Part shown: positions 19,122 to 28,434 of the stretch, in pieces
How positions within the stretch are numbered: position 1 is the stretch's first letter
How the letters are laid out: each line of letters opens with the position of its first letter
NCBI GenBank assembly: GCA_963806495.1
Contig: CAWDYA010000007.1
Coordinates: 310,001 to 374,000 of the forward strand
Origin: CAWDYA01 sp963806495
GTDB taxonomy: Bacteria > Acidobacteriota > Polarisedimenticolia > JACPZX01 > DASXTC01
Length of the DNA: 64,000 nt
Direction of reading: 5' to 3'
The notes under the pieces: generated by a model
The model's database searches: none
Told to the model about the DNA's origin: nothing
What the model saw: only the letters and a program-made list of their open reading frames with translations
Translations under genes and position numbers: made by a program

Positions 19122-20580
19122 GCCCCGGTGCCCAGATGATGCCGGTGCCTGCGATACAAGCACGAGCAGCACCGGTGCGTACGCCAGGAGGAAGAGGAAT
19201 GCGCCGAGGTCGCCAGCATGGACAGGGTCGGCTCCGGGCCCAACCAGCTTCGCGCTCGCCGAGGCGGGCGGATCCAACCAGCGTGATGCCCATGAGCGAG
19301 AGGCCACAGCAGATGGGCGAGGAAGCGAGGATCCCACGCAGGCCCATGAAGTACCGCATCGCGAGAACGGTCAGCGCGATCCCGAAAAGCCCGAGCGAGC
19401 TCGTCGTTCCGATCGCGGCGCCCTTGAGCCCGTAGCCCGCATGGATGAAGGACCAGACGGCGGTGAAGTTGATGATGATGGAGATGACGTACACGTAGAC
19501 CGTCTGTGCCTGCCGCCGCAGCGTGATGAAGAACGAGGAGAGGCCACGGGGCACGGAGGAGAAGAACGTGCCCATGAGAAGGATCTGCAACGGCGGGATC
19601 CCGGGCTCGTATTGAGGCAGCGCTCCCGGATCACGGCCTCCGCGCCGAAGTAGACCAGCCCCAGGGCTGCGGGAGAGACCCGCGAGATGACCGTGAGCGG
19701 CACCTCGACCATGCTCCTCAGGTCCTCGACCCGCTCTCGCTCGCTGTAGCGCTCCACGAGATGGGGTGAGAGCACGTTGCCGAAGGCGTAGGAGAACTGG
19801 AACAGGTACTGGTTGATCGTCATGCCGAGGGCGTAGTATCCGAGACTCGTGAGTCCGAGAAACGTCAGGATGAGCCATCGGTCGATCGACAGGAAGATGT
19901 TGTAGAGCAGCCCGTTGAGGTGGGAGGGAAACCCGACGACCACCAGCTCGCGAAAGATCGGCCACCGCCATCGCAGTCCGACGGCGAATCCGATGTGCCG
20001 GAGCTGTGCGAGAACGGCGATGGAATAACTGGCCGCGGTTCCGATGACCAGTCCCGGGAGGCCAAACACATACGTCAGCGTGACGGCGAGGATCGCCTCC
20101 AGGACGTTCATCCAGGCATTGACGCGGGACTGGTACGCGAACTCCTTCTGGCCGAAGAGATAAAGCTCCATGAAGGCGTAGATGTGCTGGAAGTAGAGCA
20201 GCGGGAGGAAGACGAGCATCGCGATCCGTAGAGCGGGATCGTCGATGAGGAAGGCGGCCACGAAGGTGGCACCGCGCAGCGATCAGGACCGCGGGATTGT
20301 TGGTCCTGAAGGCCACGTCCCTACCGCGGCCAGTCGGCCGGCGTCGTTCTTGCCTGTATAGTATGGTATCTCCCGGCGCAGGGCGGCCTGGGCCCCGATG
20401 TCGCCGAACTTGACATAGGTCTGGATCAGGCCCAGGGTCTTCCACATCCCGTACGCGTGGGGGCCCGAGAAGTCCTGGAACGATGAGACTGCGTACGAAA
20501 CTGACCACCAGGGCGACACCCCGGGCGAACATCATGTACGCGAAGTCGCGGGCTATGTCCCTGGGGGATGAGGTGTTCAT
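19118..20580 (-). pseudogene. Wzx/MATE-type polysaccharide flippase, multiply frameshifted
   Basis: From ATG 20580 the protein begins MNTSSPRDIARDFAYMMFARG with a first membrane helix, as in O-antigen flippases. The best-preserved block (19660-20260) reads LYLFGQKEFAYQSRVNAWMN, then GLPGLVIGTAASYSI and SYAFGNVLSPHLVERYSERE. Another block in a different frame has GLSSFFITLRRQAQTVYVYV. Frame changes occur near 20510, 20280, 19620, 19240 and 19130. About 12 membrane segments are expected in the intact protein, which would move a lipid-linked glycan across the inner membrane. It is divergent from the GT39 gene with a 44-bp gap. Confidence 0.55.
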
Positions 20581-20624
20581 GAGGAGCGCGTCGGTTCGGC
20601 TCTTTGTGAAGGAGGGCCATTCGC

Positions 20625-22401
20625 GTGAGCGCGGAGAATACCATCGGACTCGGCCCCCGCAAGAAGCGCGGCGCCGGTTCGCACGAGCGCCAAATCACGC
20701 GCCGGATGCTGATGGTCGCCTTTCTTCTGGCGATCGCCGTGCGGATTGCATGGCGTGGTACTCGGGCGCGGCCCAGCCACAGGAGATCCGTTACATCACG
20801 ATCGCCCGCGGGGTGCTGTCGGGTCAGGGATACGTCGGGCTCGACAACCGGTTCCCCGACATCATCCAGCCGCCACTGTATCCCGTTGATGTTCGCCTCG
20901 GTGCTGACGCTGCCCGGGCTCGATCTCGATGCTTGCCGCGGCGGTGTCGATCCTGTTCGGTGCACTGCTGGTCTTTCCTGCGGCCGCCGTTGCAGGCGGC
21001 TGCACGGTGATGCGGCTCGCCCGCCGGCTGGGGCTGCTGATCGCCGTCTATCCATTGCTGTCTCACATCTCGGCGCCGCAATAACCGAGTCACCTTCGCG
21101 GTGCTGGTGACGACCGGCGCAGCTCTGTCTCTGGCGCGCGCTGGATCGCGAGGCTGGGTGAGACGGTACGCGAACCCGGGACCTGTTCCTCGCCGGAATG
21201 GGTGCTTCGGGTTGTCCTTCCTCGCGCGTCCCGAGGGTCTGACCTATCTGGTCATGAGTTGCGCACTGCATCGTGACTACCTGCCGTTCCTGCTGCCTCC
21301 GATGGCGGGTCTGGAAGGCCCTCGCGCCGGCCTCGTACTGCCGGTGGTCGGCTTCCTGCTGCTCGGGCTCCCGTATTTCCTCTGGGTTCAGGGCAAGACG
21401 GGCCAATGGCTCGATGGCTCCCAAGGCGGTGCTGGTTCAGGTGCACCATGCGCTGCGCCAGGAGGGGCAGCGCGAACAGTGGAAGGAGCCCTTCGAGAGC
21501 CTGCTCTTCGTCGAGCGGGTCAAGTTCGGCCTCAACAAGGAATCGACGGCGATTCGCTCACAGGAAGAATTCAGCAAGGTGGGAGTGGGCCTGAGCGAGG
21601 GGCTCCTGGTGAGCGACGAGGGGCATGTCACGTTGTCGGATCCCAAGCTGGCGTCCAGATGGTGTTGCGGAACAGCGCCGAGGTGTATCTCGAGACGATC
21701 AAGTACGGTTACGTGCTGCCGACCAATCCTGCTCGATGCTGGCGGGGGTCGGTTTGTTCTCGCGGCCCTGGGCCGGCAGACATGGCCGGGATGCGCTGTT
21801 TGTGCTGGCCTTCTTCGTCGGGAGCTTTTCGTTCCTGATCACCCATGTCCAATCACGCTTTCTGTACAGCGCGATGCCGTTCTTCACTGCCATGGGTGGC
21901 GGAGGGGTGGCGTCTGGCGGAATCGTGGGCGCGGGCGTCTCTGCTTCAGGTCCGAGGACGTATCCCGGCAGGAGGGATCGCGACCGTCCTGTGGGCATGC
22001 CGTCCTGGGGCTGACCGATGATGCACCTGGTCCCGGACCCGCGCCAGTCTGAGAGGCTCTGGGCCGAGCATCGCGAGCTGGGTCTGTGGCTGAAGAACGC
22101 AGAACGGCCGGGCGGGACTGTCATGGCTGCTACGCCGGTGGTCTCGTACTACGCAGGAGCCGGGTTCGAGGTGCTCCCGTACGCCGGGGTGGATGACATG
22201 CTCCGGTATGCCCGGTACAAGGGGGTGAAGTACCTCGTGGTGGACCGCGCCGAGATCCCCACGTTCCGGCCGCAGCTCACCCGGCTGCTCAATCCGGCCC
22301 GGAGGCAGCCCGGCCTCGACCTGGTGAAATCGCTTCATGAGGGCAGCTCGCACGCCATCTTCCTGTACCGCCTGGTGCCCCGGGTCGCCGCCACCCAGTA
22401 A
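20625..22401 (+). pseudogene. GT39-like membrane glycosyltransferase, multiply frameshifted
   Basis: A GTG start at 20625 has GGAGG (20611-20615) 9 bp upstream and gives MSAENTIGLGPRKKRG, then a membrane helix. Fragments in successive frames fit an ArnT/PMT-type GT-C enzyme: EIRYITIARGVLSGQGY and DNRFPDIIQPPLYP (first luminal loop), LARPEGLTYLVMS, LLLGLPYFLWVQGKTGQWLD, FSFLITHVQSRFLYSAMPFF. A soluble tail (22018-22401) ends in GVKYLVVDRAEIPTF and FLYRLVPRV. About eight frame changes are needed over 1.8 kb. Such enzymes transfer sugars from polyprenyl-phosphate donors outside the cytoplasm. Confidence 0.55.
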
Positions 22402-22502
22402 TAGTCATATTTGTTCGTTTTGTTCTGCCCTCTCGCGGGGAGTCGGAGTCGAGAGTCACCCGATTCTCCCGCCCGAAGGGGCAGGCCACGCCCCGTAATG
22501 TG

Positions 22503-22531
22503 TTGACGGCCCGGGCGCTTTCACGTATTAT
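22503..22531 (+). promoter_or_regulatory. strong sigma-70-type promoter
   Basis: TTGACG (22503-22508), a 17-bp spacer and TATTAT (22526-22531) give a near-consensus promoter in the 413-bp gap after the GT39-like gene. Transcription should begin near 22538, leaving a leader of about 275 nt before the GT2 start. It probably drives the tightly packed genes from 22815 onward. Confidence 0.7.
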
Positions 22532-22566
22532 TCGCGGCACATAGTTGATCAGCCACTGGCCCGTGT

Positions 22567-22638
22567 TCCGACAAGGCACGACTGAACAGCCACCTGCCCT
22601 CGTATGGCGGAGCCATACCCGGGCAACGTGCCGTCGGA
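22567..22638 (+). ncRNA. strongly structured 5' leader RNA element, unassigned
   Basis: A 72-nt hairpin can be drawn by hand: 22567-22572 pairs with 22633-22638, a 2-nt AA bulge follows, GGCACG (22575-22580) pairs with CGTGCC (22627-22632), TGCCC (22595-22599) with GGGCA (22621-22625), and GTATGGC (22602-22608) with GCCATAC (22612-22618). That is about 24 base pairs directly downstream of a good promoter. A further GAGCC/GGCTC hairpin lies at 22689-22704. It does not match the cobalamin, SAM, c-di-GMP or glycine riboswitch cores, RNase P, SRP or tmRNA patterns I know. It could be a leader regulator or a small RNA. Confidence 0.4.
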
Positions 22639-22814
22639 TTCCCGGGTGCTCGTGATCCAACCCTGCCAAGCGAACGGGTGATCGGCGCGAGCCGGGTGTG
22701 GCTCCCGGTGCGGAACAGCCGATGCCGTCGATGCGTCCCGGTGACCCCTCTCGTTGTGGGGGATTACCAGCTTGATGCCTCGATAGGCAAGGGAAAACGG
22801 TGAGAGGTCCGGTG

Positions 22815-23738
22815 ATGGCGGGCAGGGCGGACGATCGGCGGCTGAAGTGCAGCGTGGGCGTGATGGCCTACAACGAGGAGCGGAACATCGCCAGGCTCCT
22901 CGAGGCGCTCGGCCGTCAGCGGATGCAGACGTGCACGATCGATTCCATCATGGTCGTGGCATCGGGCTGCACCGATGCGACGGAGCCGATTACGCGCGCC
23001 GCCGCCGAGCGGGACCGGCGGATCCGCCTCATCAGCCAGCCGACGCGGGAAGGGAAGGCAAGGGCCATCAATCTCTTCCTGCGGGAGGCGCGCGCGTCGG
23101 GCGTCGACATCTGCGTCCTCCAGTCGGGAGACACGCTCCCCCAGGACGAGACGATCGAGCGTCTGGTCCGGCCGATGGTCGAGGCGGGCGACGTGGGCAT
23201 GACGGGAGCGCACGTAGTGCCCGTCAACGGGAAGGGAAGCTACGTCGGCCGGATCGTCCACACGCTGTGGAGACTGCATCATCGTCTGGCGATGGAGAGC
23301 CCGAAGGCCGGTGAGCTGGTGGCGTTCAGAAACCTCGTCGACGCGATACCCGACGAGTCGGCGGTGGACGAGGTCAGCATCGAGTCGGCCATCTCGCTGC
23401 AGGGCCTTCTGCTGAAGTACGTGCCGGATGCGATCGTGCTGAACAAAGGGCCCGAGACGTTCTCGGACTTCCTCAAGCAGCGCCGGCGGATTCACGCCGG
23501 CCACATCGAGGTGGCAAGACGCTTCGGATACGCTCCGTCCACGATGAGCCTGGGCCGGGTCGGGCGTCACGTGATGGCGGACATGCTCGAGGCACCTTCG
23601 GAGATCCCGGCGTGTCTGGGGGCCGCAGCGCTGGAGGCGGTCGGACGCGCCCTTGGAACCTATGACTTCTACATCGCGCGCAAGAGCCACGCGGTGTGGG
23701 ACATTGCGGTGACGACGAAAAATGTCCAAGGGAATTAG
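22815..23738 (+). CDS. family 2 glycosyltransferase
   Basis: From ATG 22815 (GAGAGG 6-7 bp upstream; GTG 22800 is an alternative) the product is 307 residues. The GT-A start SVGVMAYNEERNIARLLEAL and the donor-binding region DICVLQSGDTLPQDE, where the usual DxD is SGD, are visible, followed by TGAHVVPVNG. The C-terminal part (FSDFLKQRRRIHAGHIEVAR) matches the Q/RxxRW-like acceptor region of processive GT2 enzymes. It probably adds a sugar to a lipid carrier on the cytoplasmic side. It overlaps the radical SAM gene by 17 bp. Confidence 0.8.
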   Translation: MAGRADDRRLKCSVGVMAYNEERNIARLLEALGRQRMQTCTIDSIMVVASGCTDATEPITRAAAERDRRIRLISQPTREGKARAINLFLREARASGVDICVLQSGDTLPQDETIERLVRPMVEAGDVGMTGAHVVPVNGKGSYVGRIVHTLWRLHHRLAMESPKAGELVAFRNLVDAIPDESAVDEVSIESAISLQGLLLKYVPDAIVLNKGPETFSDFLKQRRRIHAGHIEVARRFGYAPSTMSLGRVGRHVMADMLEAPSEIPACLGAAALEAVGRALGTYDFYIARKSHAVWDIAVTTKNVQGN

Positions 23739-24807
23739 GACGGTCCTGCCGATGATACCGCGCTACTGGGCCTACCGGGCCACGGGCCGCCCGAGGACCC
23801 TGCCGGTGAACTTCACCCTCAGCCTGCTTTTCGCCTGCAACTCGCGATGCATGACCTGCAACGTGTACGAGCGGAAGGTGAAGAACTTCACGGTGGAAGA
23901 GTACGACAGGTTCCTGTCCACGGTCGGCCGCGTGCCCTACTGGTTCACCCTGAGCGGTGGCGAGCCCTTCATCCGCAAGGAGATCGTGGACATCGTGAAG
24001 GTGGTGTACGACCGGTGCCGGCCGAAGATCATCAACATTCCCCACAACGGCACCTTCCCCGACACCACGCCGGAGCGCGTGGAGCGGATGGCCGCCTACT
24101 GCCCCGAGTCGGAGATCATCATCAATGTCTCTCTCGACGAGCTGGGGCACCGTCACGACGAGATGCGCGGCACGAAGGACAACTTCGAGCTGGCGACACG
24201 CACATTCAGGGAGCTGAAGAGTCTCAAGCTGAAGAACCTGACGGTGGGGATCCACACCGTGCTGTCGAAGTACAACGTCGCACGCCTGCCGCAGATCTAC
24301 GAGGGGCTGACCGCGATGGGGCCGGACTCCTACATCACCGAGCTGGCCGAGGAGCGCAACGAGCTGCAGACCGTGGGCACGGGCATCACACCCTCGGTCG
24401 AGGAGTACGGCAAGGCGGTCGAGTTCCTGCTCGGAGAGCTGGGCAAGAAAAAATACCGTGGGATCTCCCGTGTCACACAGGCATTCCGCCTCGAGTACTA
24501 CCGGCTGGCGCGCAGGACGCTCAAGGAGCGCCGCCAGGTCATCCCCTGCTACGCGGGATGGGCCTCCTGCCACGTGGCTCCCGACGGTGATGTCTGGCCG
24601 TGCTGCGTGCGGGGCGAGTCGGTGGGCAATCTGCGGGAGAACGGCTACGATTTCCCCGCGATCTGGTACGGCGAGCGGATGCGCGTCATGCGCGAGTCGA
24701 TCCGCAACGGGGAGTGCGCCTGTCCGCTGGCGAACGCCTCGTACACGAACATCCTGATTTCCCCCAGCTCGCTCGCGCGGGTCGGGGTCAACCTCCTCAC
24801 GATGTAG
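23722..24807 (+). CDS. radical SAM protein with SPASM-like C-terminus
   Basis: The product has 361 residues. The radical SAM cluster motif is CNSRCMTCN (CxxxCxxC) at about residues 39-46, followed by LSGGEPFIRKE, the glycine-rich SAM-binding motif. The C-terminus has extra cysteines (IPCYAGWASCHVAPDGDVWPCC and ECACPLAN) consistent with auxiliary Fe-S cluster binding. It overlaps the GT2 gene, so it is co-translated with a glycosyltransferase; it may modify a sugar, a lipid headgroup or a small peptide. The substrate cannot be determined. Confidence 0.8.
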   Translation: MSKGIRTVLPMIPRYWAYRATGRPRTLPVNFTLSLLFACNSRCMTCNVYERKVKNFTVEEYDRFLSTVGRVPYWFTLSGGEPFIRKEIVDIVKVVYDRCRPKIINIPHNGTFPDTTPERVERMAAYCPESEIIINVSLDELGHRHDEMRGTKDNFELATRTFRELKSLKLKNLTVGIHTVLSKYNVARLPQIYEGLTAMGPDSYITELAEERNELQTVGTGITPSVEEYGKAVEFLLGELGKKKYRGISRVTQAFRLEYYRLARRTLKERRQVIPCYAGWASCHVAPDGDVWPCCVRGESVGNLRENGYDFPAIWYGERMRVMRESIRNGECACPLANASYTNILISPSSLARVGVNLLTM

Positions 24808-24900
24808 CGGGGGGGCGCTGTTTCGATCTTTGACTTCCGGCAGGGGCGCCCGCGACGGCGCCGCCTGAGATGGATTGGTTGGGGCGCGGCGGCCCTGGTC

Positions 24901-26256
24901 GTGCTGGTGGCTCTCGATGCTCTGGTGGTCGAGCCCCGGTTGTGGCTGGCGGTCAGCCGGGTGCCGCTTCCGGCGGGGCACGATGGGCGTCTGGCCCGCA
25001 GCCTCGAGGGGACGCGGATCATGCACCTGAGCGACCTGCATGTCCGCGGCCTCGGGTTCCGGGAGCGCCGGCTCATGAGGCTGCTACAGGCGGAGCGACC
25101 CGATCTGGTCCTGATGACCGGCGATTACGGCGAAGGACGGGCGGGGCTCGAAGCGCTGACCCGGCTGCTCGGCACCTGGAAGCCGCCGCTCGGCGCATAC
25201 GCGGTGTTCGGCAACAACGACTACTTCCGCGGCGAGCAGGAGGCGATAGGCCGGGCCCTCGAGGCGGCGGGCGTGCGGGTGCTGGTCAACGCCAGCGTGC
25301 GGGTCGAGGCGCCCGGTGGCGTGGTGTATATCGCGGGGGTCGACGACCCCCACTTCGGCCGGGATCGGCTGGAGGAGGCGCTGGCCGGCGTGCCCGAAGG
25401 GGCGCCGCTGATACTCCTGGCGCACTCGGCCGATCTGCTGGCCGGCGGCAGGGGTCGCGGGATCCTGTTCAACGCCGGCGACGCTCAGGGGCCGTGGGGG
25501 CGTGGCTGGTTCTGGAGCGACGGCGCCCACATGGTCGCCCCGCCGGGCGATGTGCTCTTCCCGTCGGACGGACGGCGCCGGCTGCGGGTGCAGCGGCGCG
25601 AGGACGGGGTGGCGGTGGACGAGATCCGGCTCGTGCCGGAGGAGCCGGGAGTCGGCCGGCCGCAGAGGCGCGGTGGACGCGGCGTGGGCGGGCCGGCGAG
25701 CCGGCCGGGAGAGATCGTCGTCACCGCGGCGGACGTGGGTGACGCGGACCTGCACGGCGGGTGGGTCAGGCAGCGGAAGGACGGAAGGGAGTTTCTGGTG
25801 GATACCCCGGATCGCGGGGTGCTCGTGCCGTACCCGGAGGCCTCCCCGGACTCGTTTTTCGAGGCCGGATTCGAGGCGGCCGGAAACGTGAGGTATCACG
25901 TATGGGTTCATTTCAGGTCGGGGAACGGATGGGGCACGTCGGACTCGCTCTATCTGCAGTTCACCGACAGCCTGGGGCCGGGAGGAGCGCCGGCCTGGCG
26001 GATGGGCGGGACGGCGCCGCCGGTGGATCCGCTCAGGGTCGACCTGATGCTCGCCGGGCACACGCACGGCGGCCAGGTGGTCCTGCCGTGGCTGGGCCCC
26101 GTCGAACCGAACGTCAGGCACGCGCGGTATCTCCACGGCACGTACGAGGTGGACGGGATGGAGCTGTACGTCAGCCGTGGAGTGGGCTGGAGCTATCTGC
26201 CTGTGCGATTTCTCTGCCCGCCGGAGGTCGTCGTCATGCAGGGGCCGGGGGAATGA
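24901..26256 (+). CDS. metallophosphoesterase with an inserted, apparently permuted carbohydrate-binding-like domain
   Basis: All calcineurin-type motifs are present: SDLHV (Asp45, His47), MTGDY (Asp75), FGNNDY, LAHSAD (His175) and AGHTHGGQ (His387, His389). Between the last two, where relatives have about 15 residues, there are about 195 extra residues (about 181-376). The insert contains RRRLRVQRREDGVAVDEIRL first and, after a Gly/Arg-rich linker, EIVVTAADVGDADLHGGW and SDSLYLQFTDSLG. These are the C- and N-terminal halves of a beta-sandwich module, in reversed order. An upstream membrane segment (WIGWGAAALVVLVAL) is in frame as far as the previous stop, but no standard start precedes it; GTG 24901 is the first, and a G7 run at 24809-24815 may hide the real one. 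Confidence 0.8.
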   Translation: MLVALDALVVEPRLWLAVSRVPLPAGHDGRLARSLEGTRIMHLSDLHVRGLGFRERRLMRLLQAERPDLVLMTGDYGEGRAGLEALTRLLGTWKPPLGAYAVFGNNDYFRGEQEAIGRALEAAGVRVLVNASVRVEAPGGVVYIAGVDDPHFGRDRLEEALAGVPEGAPLILLAHSADLLAGGRGRGILFNAGDAQGPWGRGWFWSDGAHMVAPPGDVLFPSDGRRRLRVQRREDGVAVDEIRLVPEEPGVGRPQRRGGRGVGGPASRPGEIVVTAADVGDADLHGGWVRQRKDGREFLVDTPDRGVLVPYPEASPDSFFEAGFEAAGNVRYHVWVHFRSGNGWGTSDSLYLQFTDSLGPGGAPAWRMGGTAPPVDPLRVDLMLAGHTHGGQVVLPWLGPVEPNVRHARYLHGTYEVDGMELYVSRGVGWSYLPVRFLCPPEVVVMQGPGE

Positions 26257-26260
26257 TCTG

Positions 26261-27427
26261 ATGCCCGTTCATTTCGAATCCGTGGATCGCTATCACGTGC
26301 CGGAGATCGAGGCGGCCTTCGAGCGCTCGCTCGATACGCTGCAGTTCGATCTCGGCGGAAGGCGCACGGCGTTCCTCAAGCCCAACATCGTCCGTCCAGC
26401 GAAGCCCGACTCGGCCGTCGTGACCCATCCGCGTGTGGCGGAGGCGGTCATCAACGTCCTGCGCCGGCGCGGGGTCGAGGACATCCGGGTGGGGGAGGCC
26501 TCCTCGGTGGGTGTCGACGTGGAGCACGCCTTCGACGTTTCCGGGTACCGTGCCCTGGCACACCGGCTGGGCGTGCCCCTGCTCAACCTCAACGACGTGG
26601 AGCGCCGCGAGGTGCGGTGGATGTACGGCAGGCTGCGTCTGCCCCGGGTGGCACTGGACGCCGACCTGTACATCAACATGGCGAAGCTCAAGACCCACTT
26701 CCATACCACGGTGACTCTCGGGGTCAAGAACCAGAAAGGGCTCCTGCTGCCCGAGGACAAGCAGTTCGATCACCTGGAGGTGCGTCTGCACCCGGCGCTG
26801 GCCGAATACGCGCGCCTGGCCCGGCCCCACCTGACGCTCGTGGACGGGATCATGGCGATGGAAGGGGAGGGGCCGACGAAGGGCAAGCCGAAGAAGGCGG
26901 GCGTCCTGGCGTGCGGCGACGACATCTACGAGACCGATTTCGCCTGCGCCCGGTTCATGGGCGTCGATCCCACGCGCGTGACCCACCTCGCCTATGCGGT
27001 GGAGCGCGGCCTGATCGAGCTTCCCGGCGGCGACGCGGCCGCCCTGCCCGTGACGGGCGAGGCGTTCGAGGCGCGGCGCTCGACGTTCGAGCTGCCGGGC
27101 AACGAGCCGAAAAAAATCATGAATTTCTACGGCTGGAAGAACCACCGGGCGTGCGCGGAGTGCGAGCACGCGGTCGAGCATGCCTACATGCTGGCGATTC
27201 GCAACCCGCGCTACTGGTTCACCTTCATCCCGAAGCTCGCGTATCTGATGCTGTTCGACCGGGTCGATCTGCTGCGTGGCCGTGAGGCGCGGATCCCGGA
27301 AAAGCACGGGCGGCTCCTCCTGGTGGGCGACTGCACCCGGAGACTGGCCGAGGAATACGGAGTCGGCTACGTGAAGGGGTGCGTGCCGAAGCCGGAGGAT
27401 GTGATTCGGCGGGTCATGCAGCTCTGA
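26261..27427 (+). CDS. DUF362 domain protein
   Basis: The 388-residue product starts at ATG 26261, 4 bp after the phosphoesterase stop. The DUF362 core is recognisable: TAFLKPNIVRPAKPDSAVVT, VGEASSVGVDVEHAF, INMAKLKTHFHTTVTLGVKN, VDGIMAMEGEGPTKGK. Conserved cysteines lie in CAECEHAVEHA and in VGDCTRR and KGCVPKPEDVI near the C-terminus. DUF362 proteins are of unknown function, often near Fe-S or quinone-like metabolism. Here the gene sits within a glycan/lipid operon beside two radical SAM genes. Confidence 0.8.
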   Translation: MPVHFESVDRYHVPEIEAAFERSLDTLQFDLGGRRTAFLKPNIVRPAKPDSAVVTHPRVAEAVINVLRRRGVEDIRVGEASSVGVDVEHAFDVSGYRALAHRLGVPLLNLNDVERREVRWMYGRLRLPRVALDADLYINMAKLKTHFHTTVTLGVKNQKGLLLPEDKQFDHLEVRLHPALAEYARLARPHLTLVDGIMAMEGEGPTKGKPKKAGVLACGDDIYETDFACARFMGVDPTRVTHLAYAVERGLIELPGGDAAALPVTGEAFEARRSTFELPGNEPKKIMNFYGWKNHRACAECEHAVEHAYMLAIRNPRYWFTFIPKLAYLMLFDRVDLLRGREARIPEKHGRLLLVGDCTRRLAEEYGVGYVKGCVPKPEDVIRRVMQL

Positions 27428-27429
27428 CG

Positions 27430-28434
27430 ATGCGGTTTCTGGTAACGGGAGGGACCGGGTTCATCGGGAGCCACTTCACCAGGCGGCTCCACGAGGCGGG
27501 ACATGCGCTGACGCTCGTGGTCCATCGGAGCGCGCCGGCGATACCGGAGGGGCCGACCGTCAAGTATCATCACGCGGACCTCGAGGACCCGACGCTGTTC
27601 AGGAACGCGGGAGTGAAATGCGACGTTGCCGTCAACATGGCGGGTCTGCTGAGAAGACCCGGCATCGAGGAGGAGTCGTACTGGAAGGTCCATTACGAGT
27701 CGACCAAGCACATCCTCGAGGAATGTCTCAAGTTCAGGATCCGGCATCTGATCCTGGTCAGCACGACGGGTGTCTACGGGGCCACGGGGCGCTCGCCGCG
27801 GGGCGAGGACGGCCCGTACGGTCCCGGAGACGCGTACGAGAAGACGAAGCTGGAGGCGGAACGTTACGCGAAGGAGCAGTGCGGTGTCGATCGCGTGGGA
27901 CTGACGATCATCCGGCCGGCGCTGGTCTACGGGCCGGGCGACATGCACCTGCTCAGGCTGTACAAGGGGATAGCGGGCGGTTATTTCAGGATCATCGGTG
28001 ATGGCTCGAACCTGATCCATCCTGTATATATCGACGATCTGATAGACGCGATGATGAAGTGCCTGCCCGAAGAGGGCGCGGCCCCGGGCGATGGCGCCGG
28101 GCCGAGGGTGCTCAACATCGCGGGAGAGAGGCCGGTGGCGTTCGGCGAGTTCTGCGAGGCGATCGCGGGCGCCGTGGGACGCCGGCTCCCCTCCATGAAG
28201 ATACCGAAGGGGATTGCGGCCGCCGCGGGCGGCCTGTTCGAGGCGGCGCACCGGGTCACCCGGCTGACGCCGCCGCTGACGAGGGAGACCGTGAAGTTCA
28301 TGACATCCGATCGGGCCTATGACATCGGCCGGGCGCGAGCGTCGCTCGGCTGGGAGCCGCGGATCGGCATCGGGGAAGGCACCCGCCGCGCGGTGGAGTG
28401 GTACCGGCAGCAGGGGCTTCTGAGGCAGGCATGA
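27430..28434 (+). CDS. NAD-dependent epimerase/dehydratase (extended SDR)
   Basis: The product has 334 residues. The Rossmann motif is VTGGTGFIGSHF at 5-16, the active-site serine/threonine region is LVSTTGVYG, and the catalytic Tyr-Lys pair is AYEKTKLEAE (YxxxK). IRPALVYGPGD and HPVYIDDLIDAM are also typical of nucleotide-sugar epimerases and dehydratases. It probably makes or modifies a nucleotide sugar used by the adjoining transferases. Its stop overlaps the next ATG (ATGA). Confidence 0.85.
   Translation: MRFLVTGGTGFIGSHFTRRLHEAGHALTLVVHRSAPAIPEGPTVKYHHADLEDPTLFRNAGVKCDVAVNMAGLLRRPGIEEESYWKVHYESTKHILEECLKFRIRHLILVSTTGVYGATGRSPRGEDGPYGPGDAYEKTKLEAERYAKEQCGVDRVGLTIIRPALVYGPGDMHLLRLYKGIAGGYFRIIGDGSNLIHPVYIDDLIDAMMKCLPEEGAAPGDGAGPRVLNIAGERPVAFGEFCEAIAGAVGRRLPSMKIPKGIAAAAGGLFEAAHRVTRLTPPLTRETVKFMTSDRAYDIGRARASLGWEPRIGIGEGTRRAVEWYRQQGLLRQA

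Noticed and set aside
17083..22401. Programmed ribosomal frameshifting as the reason for the frame changes
   Set aside because: The changes are numerous, go in both directions and lack a shared slippery heptamer or downstream structure. Sequence error or decay explains them better.
22538..22814. Known riboswitch or housekeeping RNA in the leader
   Set aside because: I looked for cobalamin, SAM, glycine and c-di-GMP cores and for RNase P, SRP, tmRNA and 6S features. None fit, so only an unassigned structured leader is reported.
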